From CAXXOK01 sp964584315 (GTDB lineage: Bacteria > Bacillota > Clostridia > Christensenellales > Aristaeellaceae): DNA of 64,000 bases. The position numbers and the translations under genes were made by a program. A model generated the notes under the pieces. It had not been told where the DNA came from, did no database searches, and saw nothing but the letters and a program-made list of their open reading frames with translations. Below are positions 58,651 through 64,000 of this stretch, piece after piece (within the stretch, counting starts at the first letter, position 1; every line of letters begins with the position of its first letter). The stretch lies in assembly GCA_964584315.1 (NCBI GenBank), contig CAZOZO010000004.1, positions 1 to 64,000 on the forward strand. Reading direction: 5' to 3'.

Positions 58651-59607
58651 TTAGAAGATCAGGCTCTTCTCCAGCGCCTTGTTGCGGCGGTACATGCTCA
58701 TGCCCACGATCAAAATCAGCAGCACGCCCACGATCAGGTTCTGGTAATACGGATGCAGGCCGATCAGGTTGAGCGCATTGCGCAGGAACCCAAGCGTAAG
58801 CGCGCCGGCCAGCGCAAGGTACACCTTGCCCTCGCCGCCCGCCATGTTCACCCCGCCGATCACGCAGGCGGCCACGGCGTCCAGCTGGTAGGTGCCGCCC
58901 TGCTGGGGATGCACGGTGTTCATCTGCGCGCTAAGCAAAATGCCCGCCACAGCGGCGCATACGCCGGAGTAGGCGAACACGAAATAACGGATTTTCGCGG
59001 TGCTGATGCCCTGGTTGCGCACAACCTGCTCGTTGCCGCCCAGCGCATAGATGTGCGTGCCCAAACGGGTACGGTTCATGATCAGGTAGGAGAGGATCAC
59101 GAAAAACACGGTGATGTAGATCGATACCGGGATGCCCAGAAGGCTGCCATTGCCGATGAATACATAGTCGTCCGAAAAGCCGCCCAGCGAGTTGCCCCCG
59201 CCCAAAACCAGCGAGAGGCCCGTGGCCACCTGCCCCATCACTAGCGTGGTGATGAACGCGGGCACCTCCAGCTTTTCCACCATGAAGCCGCTGAACAGCC
59301 CCATCAGCGCGCCGCATACGATGCCCGCCGTCATGGCGATGCCGATGGGCAGGCCGGATTTCATCATGATGCCGCTGATCATGGCGCAAAAAGCGATCAG
59401 CCCGCCCACGGAAAGGTCGATGCCGCGGATGATGATGACCATGGCGCTGCCGTAGGAGACCAGCGACACGATGGCTGTTTGGCGGATCACGTTCAGGATA
59501 TTCTCCAGCGACAAAAACCGGGGGATCATCAGCCCTGAAGCGACCACCACGGCGGCCATCAGCCCCAAAAGCAGCAGATTTTTTGCGGTTGCGTATCTCC
59601 GTATCAC
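58651..59607 (-). CDS. CUT2 sugar ABC transporter permease 2
   Basis: A second RbsC-type permease of 318 residues: IIRGIDLSVGGLIAFCAMIS, GLFSGFMVEKLEVPAFITTL, GTHIYALGGNEQVVRNQGIS. Having two different permease subunits instead of a homodimer is a known CUT2 variation. The GTG at 59607 is chosen because AAAGG lies nine bases before it; an in-frame GTG at 59628 has no ribosome site. Confidence 0.94.
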   Translation of the reverse strand: MIRRYATAKNLLLLGLMAAVVVASGLMIPRFLSLENILNVIRQTAIVSLVSYGSAMVIIIRGIDLSVGGLIAFCAMISGIMMKSGLPIGIAMTAGIVCGALMGLFSGFMVEKLEVPAFITTLVMGQVATGLSLVLGGGNSLGGFSDDYVFIGNGSLLGIPVSIYITVFFVILSYLIMNRTRLGTHIYALGGNEQVVRNQGISTAKIRYFVFAYSGVCAAVAGILLSAQMNTVHPQQGGTYQLDAVAACVIGGVNMAGGEGKVYLALAGALTLGFLRNALNLIGLHPYYQNLIVGVLLILIVGMSMYRRNKALEKSLIF

Positions 59608-59628
59608 TGGGCTCAACCTTTCTATCAC

Positions 59629-59872
59629 GAGGAGTAGGTAAGAAAGGGACGCGGTCTTGCAAACGCGTCCCTCAACCGTGCGTCAGTCTCGCTCCCGTGC
59701 AAGGCGGGGGCTGCATGGCGACCCGCGCGCCCCGGCCTGCGATCAGTCGCCCCGGCGAGCGGCACCCCCGCGGCAGCGCGGTTGCGCGCGTGCGGCGGGC
59801 GGTGTGCTTCGAGCCGGGAGGCAGGCCGAACAGCGGCGTGCGGGCGGCCATACAACAAGGGGAGTGTATGCC
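59629..59872 (-). other. Spacer of 244 bases between binding protein and permease genes
   Basis: GC-rich, with the attenuating hairpin at 59646-59671 and no coding frame with support. Confidence 0.55.
59640..59671 (-). terminator. Attenuating hairpin after the binding protein gene
   Basis: GGGACGCG (59646-59653) pairs with CGCGTCCC (59664-59671); TTTCTT follows on the minus strand. Partial termination would raise the binding protein above the permease. Confidence 0.65.
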
Positions 59873-60811
59873 TTATTGCGGCAGATTGTCGGCGGTGTAG
59901 CAGGCCGTGCCGGAGTCAAGGTACTTGGCAAAGCTGTCCGCAGCCGCGTCGCCGTTGAGCACGGAGATCAGGGTGTCGACCGCGATCTGGCCCATCTTGC
60001 CCGGGAACTGCGCCATCGTGCCCAACACGAGGCCTTCCTTGATGAGGGGGATGCTGTCGCCGTCGAAGCTCATGATCTTGATACCGGTCAGGCCCGCGTC
60101 ATCGATAGCCTGCAGGATGCCGTCCACCATCACGTCGGAGCAGCTCATGATGCCGGTCACATCGGGGTTGGCCTGCAGCATGTTCTCGGTCACCTGCTTG
60201 GCGGTGTCGTTGTTCCAGTCGCCCGGCTGCTCGCCCACGAGGGTCACGCCAGCGGCCAGACCGGCCTTGAAGCCATCGGCACGCGCGTTGCCTACGCTGT
60301 TACCATTCGCGCCGCGCACCAGGAGCACCTTCCCGGAGCCGCCCAGCGCGGTGCTCAGGGTCTCGGCGCCCAGCTTGGCGGCCGCGAAGTTGTCGGTGCC
60401 CACGTAGGTGATGTAGAGGTCCTCATGACCGGCTTCGATGGTGCTGTCCACCAAGATCACGGGGATGCCCTTATCCTTGGCCTTCTGCAGGGCCGGGATC
60501 ACGGCGTTGGCGTCCATGGGGTTCACGATCAGCGCATCCACGCCCTTGGTGATCAGGTCTTCCAGCTGGGTCACCTGCGTGGCGACGCCCGTCTCGGTGC
60601 CGGCGGTCACGAGGGTGAACTTCGCGCCCGCGGCAACGCACTCGCTCTCCACGGCGGCGGCAATGGCCTGCTGGAACGCGTCGTTGGTAACGGTCTTAAG
60701 GCTGAACGCGATTTCATACTCTTCCTTGGCTTTGGGGGATTCGGCGGTAGCGACGGACACCGCGGCTAGGATCAGGAGAACCGACAGTAGCAGACAAACG
60801 ATTCGCTTCAT
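59873..60811 (-). CDS. Ribose-type sugar ABC transporter substrate-binding protein
   Basis: The 312-residue protein has a signal peptide (MKRIVCLLLSVLLILAAVSV, then ATA) and the RbsB-like pattern YEIAFSLKTVTNDAFQQAIA, GVDALIVNPMDANAVIPALQ, KGIPVILVDSTIEAG, PDVTGIMSCSDVMVDGILQA and KIMSFDGDSIPLIKEG. No lipobox Cys follows the signal. GGAGG precedes the ATG. It is the first gene of the transporter operon, controlled by the promoter at 61063-61090 and operator at 61018-61050. Confidence 0.94.
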   Translation of the reverse strand: MKRIVCLLLSVLLILAAVSVATAESPKAKEEYEIAFSLKTVTNDAFQQAIAAAVESECVAAGAKFTLVTAGTETGVATQVTQLEDLITKGVDALIVNPMDANAVIPALQKAKDKGIPVILVDSTIEAGHEDLYITYVGTDNFAAAKLGAETLSTALGGSGKVLLVRGANGNSVGNARADGFKAGLAAGVTLVGEQPGDWNNDTAKQVTENMLQANPDVTGIMSCSDVMVDGILQAIDDAGLTGIKIMSFDGDSIPLIKEGLVLGTMAQFPGKMGQIAVDTLISVLNGDAAADSFAKYLDSGTACYTADNLPQ

Positions 60812-61017
60812 GAAAAGACCCCTCCTACAAGATATCTATGCTTTCAGCACTCCGTGCTTGAAGCCCTTCTCAAACCCCGCCCGCAGGGGAAAAATTGTTG
60901 CGCGGCTCGTGCCATGGCGCCGATGTCGGCCCGTTTCGTGCGGCGCTATCCAAATCCTTCATTTGCAAGGCTTTGGCCATCCGTATATGCATTACGGACA
61001 GCAAACGTTGCGATGGA

Positions 61018-61050
61018 TATCGTTAATAGTAACGTTCCCATTAACGATAA
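61018..61050. promoter_or_regulatory. LacI-type operator pair at the transporter promoter
   Basis: TATCGTTAAT (61018-61027) and ATTAACGATA (61040-61049) form a perfect inverted repeat with 12 bases between. TTAACGATAA (61041-61050) matches the core at 54968-54977. It lies just downstream of the -10, where binding blocks transcription. Confidence 0.75.
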
Positions 61051-61062
61051 TATCTAAAAATC

Positions 61063-61090
61063 ATTATACTCAGGTTTGCTCCGATGTCAA
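61063..61090 (-). promoter_or_regulatory. Sigma-A promoter of the sugar transporter operon
   Basis: TTGACA (61085-61090), 16 bases, TATAAT (61063-61068) on the minus strand. Confidence 0.8.
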
Positions 61091-61195
61091 CACCCCGCCG
61101 CAAAAATAAAGCAAAGGGGCAGGGCGGCAAGCCGAATGCCCTTGCGGCTGGCGGGTTTGCGTGCCGCAGGACACACCCGTGCGTGTTTTGCAGTC

Positions 61196-61224
61196 TTGAC
61201 GGCGCGGGCGGCGGGCTGTATGCT
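61196..61224 (+). promoter_or_regulatory. Possible promoter of the DUF4867 gene
   Basis: TTGACG (61196-61201), 17 GC-rich bases, TATGCT (61219-61224), about 195 bases before the ATG. The intervening leader holds no coding frame with support. Confidence 0.5.
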
Positions 61225-61419
61225 TGGTGCAGACTGAAGCACCAAATCGCCCGGCGGGGTTTCGCCCGTAAAGCGCGCAAGCGGTGCGCCATACGCCGCT
61301 GAAGGCAAGGGGAGACCCCTGCACGCAGATAGAGCAGCCGTAGGGAACGCCCTTTGTTCGCCTGTGCGCACATTGGAAACGGAATGTTTTACTAACCGTA
61401 TGCTAAAGGAGAATGGAAC

Positions 61420-62091
61420 ATGGACATGCTGCAAACGTTGAAAGCCCAAAACCCCAAGGTGCCATTCCATGCTGTGACCGACCCAGCGTTTCGCCGCTTT
61501 GGCCGCGTGGTCGACTTTGACGCGACGGCGCTGATCGCACAGTGCGAAAAGACCGCCGTGATGCCCGCTTCCGGCAGCCGCTACGTGCCCGTGATGCCGG
61601 AGCTGGAAGCCCTGTCCGCCTTTGAAGACGTGCGCCGCGTGCTGCGCGGCGAGGGGGCGTTCCAGATCGGCTGTTGCTGGGGCTACAACACCATGCTCAA
61701 CTGCCTGGAGTACCACCGCGCCAGCGAGCACCTGATTGCGGTGAGCGACCTGGTGCTGCTGCTGGCCCCGCAGCAGGACATGGAGGGTCTTGACTTGCCG
61801 GGAGGCAAGGTGGAGGGCTTCTTCGTGCCCAAGGGGACAGTCGTGGAAGTATACGCCACCACGCTGCACTATTGCCCGTGCCAGACCGCGGACGCGGGCT
61901 TTCGCAGCATCATCATCCTGCCGCGCGGCACCAACGAGCCGCTCAAAGCGACGCGGCCGCAGGGCGGCGACGGGCGCCTGCTCTGGGCGGTGGATAAGTG
62001 GCTGATCGCTCACGAAAGCCAGGCCGAGACCATCGCGGGCGGCGCTTACCCCGGCCTGCACGGCGAGAATTTCGAGATCGCGTACCGGTAA
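61420..62091 (+). CDS. DUF4867 family protein
   Basis: The 223-residue protein has the family segments VPFHAVTDPAFRRFGRVVDF, FQIGCCWGYNTMLNCLEYHR, GFFVPKGTVVEVYATTLHYC and RSIIILPRGTNEPL. The beta-rich pattern resembles a cupin-like barrel, and conserved His, Glu and Cys residues may bind metal. The family often lies in carbohydrate gene clusters, where its role is not established. AAAGGAG precedes the ATG. It is divergent from the sugar transporter and convergent with the family 4 glycosidase. Confidence 0.85.
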   Translation: MDMLQTLKAQNPKVPFHAVTDPAFRRFGRVVDFDATALIAQCEKTAVMPASGSRYVPVMPELEALSAFEDVRRVLRGEGAFQIGCCWGYNTMLNCLEYHRASEHLIAVSDLVLLLAPQQDMEGLDLPGGKVEGFFVPKGTVVEVYATTLHYCPCQTADAGFRSIIILPRGTNEPLKATRPQGGDGRLLWAVDKWLIAHESQAETIAGGAYPGLHGENFEIAYR

Positions 62092-62185
62092 GCGCGCGCC
62101 ATTGGGCAGACCGGATAACTTCGGGCGCGCCGCGCGGCGCTTTGCATCAGTGGTGACAACCGGCCGTGCGAGCCTGTCGAAAACT

Positions 62186-62236
62186 AAAAAAACCGTACCC
62201 ATGGCCTGACAGTAAGTCTGGCCATGGGTACGGTTT
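62186..62236 (-). terminator. Terminator after the family 4 glycosidase gene
   Basis: Seventeen-base perfect arms (62190-62206, 62220-62236) with a 13-base loop. The minus strand continues into a run of T residues; the DUF4867 gene runs toward it on the + strand, so it may serve both. Confidence 0.85.
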
Positions 62237-62301
62237 GCGTTTGAAAAGGGCAGGCGGATGGGACAACCGGGGCTGTGGCTGCTGCGAGCAGCCCCGAATC
62301 C

Positions 62302-63651
62302 TTACCGGCAGCCCTCGTACCATGCCTTCATCTCGGCGTGGTAAGGCAGGTTCAGGATATCCTCAACGAGCCCTTCGGCCTGCGCGCGGCTGTGGCAGAA
62401 CGGATCCATCATCACCAGATCGACCAGCAGGTTTTTGTCGCGGGTACGGATGGCCTCCAGCTCCATCTCCACGGGCGCGATGCGGTCGCGGTAGATGTAG
62501 GCAAGGATGGGCTTGGGCAGCGCCTCGGTCGCCACAGGCTGGATGCCGCGGGCACTGACCAGCGCGGGTACTTCCACTTCAAAATCGGCGGGCAGGCCGG
62601 GCACGGACAGCCGATCGTTCAAAACGTTCACGATCAGCACGCGCTCAATGTCGAAATACAGCGACTCGATCAGCGGGATCATCTGTTCATGCGAGGCCTG
62701 CGTGCCTACCAGGTCGGCGGCCTTCACGCTTTGGTCGTACGCGGCGCGCTTGACCAGCCCCACGTTCCGGTTGCTCTCTTCAAAGTAGTTCTTGAACCAC
62801 GTATCCGGGTCCTCGTTCCACTGCTTTTCCACGTCCGCGTCGGTGTGGTAGAACCAGCCCCACGCGCCGCCGCCGGGGTTGCCCGTATCGCCGATGGGGA
62901 ACACCCCGTACCGCCTGTACATGTCCACCATCTTGGGGCCCAGACCGTCGGAGAACTTGCAGGTCTTGCCGTATTCGTCCGCCTGCGTGCGCACCCACTC
63001 GTCCACCAGCGGGAAGGCGTCCTTGCCCTCGTAGTGGAAGCGGTTGAGCCACACGAAATGGTTCACGCCCGGTATCTGGAAGGTCATCTTGCTGTGGTCG
63101 AGGCCCAGCTTGTCCGCAAGGTTGTACACGCCCGCGTAGCCGTGGCACAGGCCAACCAGCTTGGCCTCCGGGTACTTGCGCTTCAGGTAGGTGATGCCCG
63201 CCAGCACGGGGTTGGATACCATCACCAGCCACGCCTTGGGGCAGATGCGCATGGCGTCCAGCAGCACCTCTTCCATCAGGCGGAACTGGTAGAAGTTGAT
63301 CCAGAAGGCCTCGTCGTGCATGATGTGCAGGCTGCCGCCCCAGCGGAAGCCCCACTTCTTGCCCAGTTCCCAGCCCTCTTTCCAGCCCTTGTAGCCGCCC
63401 ACCAGCGCGGTGCAGATCACAAAATCCGCGTCCCGCATGCACTCTTCGCGGTCAAGGGTCTTGACGATGTTCAGGCTGATGCCCACTTCCCTGGAGAAGC
63501 GCTGGCACAGCGTGTAGGACGCATCCAGCCGCTCCGCGTCGATATCCATAAAGCAGATGGTGGCGCTGTGCAGGTTGGGCGTGAGGCACAGGTCCTTGAT
63601 CATGTTGAGGGAGAAGATACCGCTTCCGGCGCCGATAACCCCGATTTTCAT
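62302..63651 (-). CDS. Family 4 glycoside hydrolase (NAD-dependent)
   Basis: The 449-residue protein uses NAD and a metal ion, unlike ordinary glycosidases. It starts MKIGVIGAGSGIFSLNMIKD (Rossmann loop), with VSNPV in the NAD region, and the metal-binding GLCHGYAG and FQIPGVNHFVWLN supply Cys and His. Cys-His-Gly in this position has been linked to alpha-glucuronidase-type members, which I recall but could not check; alpha-galactosidase or alpha-glucosidase activity remains possible. AAGAGG lies before the ATG at 63651. A MalG-type permease gene precedes it on the same strand. Confidence 0.92.
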   Translation of the reverse strand: MKIGVIGAGSGIFSLNMIKDLCLTPNLHSATICFMDIDAERLDASYTLCQRFSREVGISLNIVKTLDREECMRDADFVICTALVGGYKGWKEGWELGKKWGFRWGGSLHIMHDEAFWINFYQFRLMEEVLLDAMRICPKAWLVMVSNPVLAGITYLKRKYPEAKLVGLCHGYAGVYNLADKLGLDHSKMTFQIPGVNHFVWLNRFHYEGKDAFPLVDEWVRTQADEYGKTCKFSDGLGPKMVDMYRRYGVFPIGDTGNPGGGAWGWFYHTDADVEKQWNEDPDTWFKNYFEESNRNVGLVKRAAYDQSVKAADLVGTQASHEQMIPLIESLYFDIERVLIVNVLNDRLSVPGLPADFEVEVPALVSARGIQPVATEALPKPILAYIYRDRIAPVEMELEAIRTRDKNLLVDLVMMDPFCHSRAQAEGLVEDILNLPYHAEMKAWYEGCR

Positions 63652-63666
63652 GTGCATCCTCTTTTC

Positions 63667-64000
63667 TTACTTGATGGAGCCCACGGTGATGCCCTTGACG
63701 ATGAATTTGCTGAACACGATGTAGACCAGCAGCGGCGGCAGCGCGCTGAACGTGAGGCCAGCCAGCTGGTAGGGCGGGTCGCCGCCGCGCGAGTTCATCA
63801 GCGAAGCCAGTGCGACCATCACAGTACGCTTTTCCATCTTCTGGATCAAGATCATGGGGGTGAACAGGTCGTTGCTCGCACCCAAAAAGTTGAAGATGAT
63901 GTTGATGGCGATGGCCGCCATGCCCATGGGCACCACGATCTTGCGCACGATGCGGAAGTAGCCCGCGCCGTCGATGGTGGCGGCCTCGATCATCTCGTCG
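63667..64000 (-). CDS. C-terminal part of a MalG-type sugar ABC permease
   Basis: The frame is open to the window edge, so the N-terminus is outside. The visible 110 residues carry the EAA motif IEAATIDGAGYFRIVRKIVV, which docks on the ATPase, followed by two membrane helices and the FVKGITVGSIK end typical of MalG-like (CUT1) permeases. It is followed by the family 4 glycosidase gene after 15 bases and belongs to a second, distinct sugar uptake system. Confidence 0.88.
   Translation of the reverse strand, partial: DEMIEAATIDGAGYFRIVRKIVVPMGMAAIAINIIFNFLGASNDLFTPMILIQKMEKRTVMVALASLMNSRGGDPPYQLAGLTFSALPPLLVYIVFSKFIVKGITVGSIK

Noticed and set aside
1..64000. tRNA, rRNA, CRISPR array, insertion sequence, prophage
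   Set aside because: No cloverleaf with conserved T-arm, no array of spaced direct repeats, and no transposase, integrase or phage gene was seen.

Overview
The window is a GC-rich stretch of a bacterial chromosome, probably from an anaerobic Clostridia-type Bacillota (low-confidence placement). Reasons: strong AGGAGG ribosome-binding sites with frequent TTG/GTG starts, sigma-A promoters, a clostridial hybrid-cluster protein with ferredoxins, a glycyl radical enzyme, an Amt-PII fusion, OhrR, and secreted SH3 proteins. I found no rRNA, tRNA, CRISPR array, insertion sequence or prophage. About 63 protein genes are packed in short operons divided by clear hairpin terminators.

Layout. 1-2.5 kb: end of a methyltransferase, then rho with a large disordered insert. 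2.6-4.4 kb: two secreted proteins and an HD hydrolase. 4.8-7.1 kb: cupin, hydroxylamine reductase (hcp) and ferredoxin. 7.2-12.1 kb: complete branched-chain amino acid ABC transporter livK-H-M-G-F. 12.7-15.7 kb: single-chain FakA-FakB-like protein with two membrane proteins. 16-18.7 kb: peroxide defence (glutathione peroxidase, OhrR-like repressor, MsrAB, flavodoxin). 18.8-24.1 kb: GGDEF-EAL protein, acetyltransferase and NDP-forming acyl-CoA synthetase. 24.4-27.2 kb: TetR-controlled flavoprotein operon. 27.7-30.5 kb: iron-sulfur aldo/keto reductase behind a MerR-type promoter, and a divergent ferredoxin/Crp-Fnr pair. 30.6-33.7 kb: 1020-residue secreted SH3/Ig-like protein. 34-38.4 kb: acetyltransferase, AraC regulator, Amt-PII fusion behind a structured attenuator leader. 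38.7-42.9 kb: formylglutamate amidohydrolase-like protein, two tandem ATP-grasp ligases and a WecE-like aminotransferase. 43-47.2 kb: kinase, PP2C phosphatase and vWA protein (TerY-P-type triad) with a zinc-ribbon membrane protein. 47.4-51.9 kb: EamA transporter, diguanylate cyclase, receiver-like protein and SPFH zinc-ribbon protein. 52-61.1 kb: glycyl radical enzyme with activase, LacI regulator and ribose-type ABC transporter. 61.2-64 kb: DUF4867 protein, family 4 glycosidase and the end of a MalG-type permease.

How the parts work together. The strongest new-system candidates are: (1) the glycyl radical enzyme with activase, which appears to share a LacI regulon with the sugar transporter, because the same 10-bp core TTAACGATAA lies before both units; (2) the amidohydrolase plus two ATP-grasp ligases, which looks like a pathway making or trimming a small peptide-like compound; (3) the vWA/PP2C/kinase triad near zinc-ribbon and SPFH proteins, resembling a membrane stress-signalling module. 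Several redox modules (hcp, flavoproteins, MsrAB, Gpx/OhrR, Fe-S AKR) fit an anaerobe coping with oxidative and nitrosative stress.
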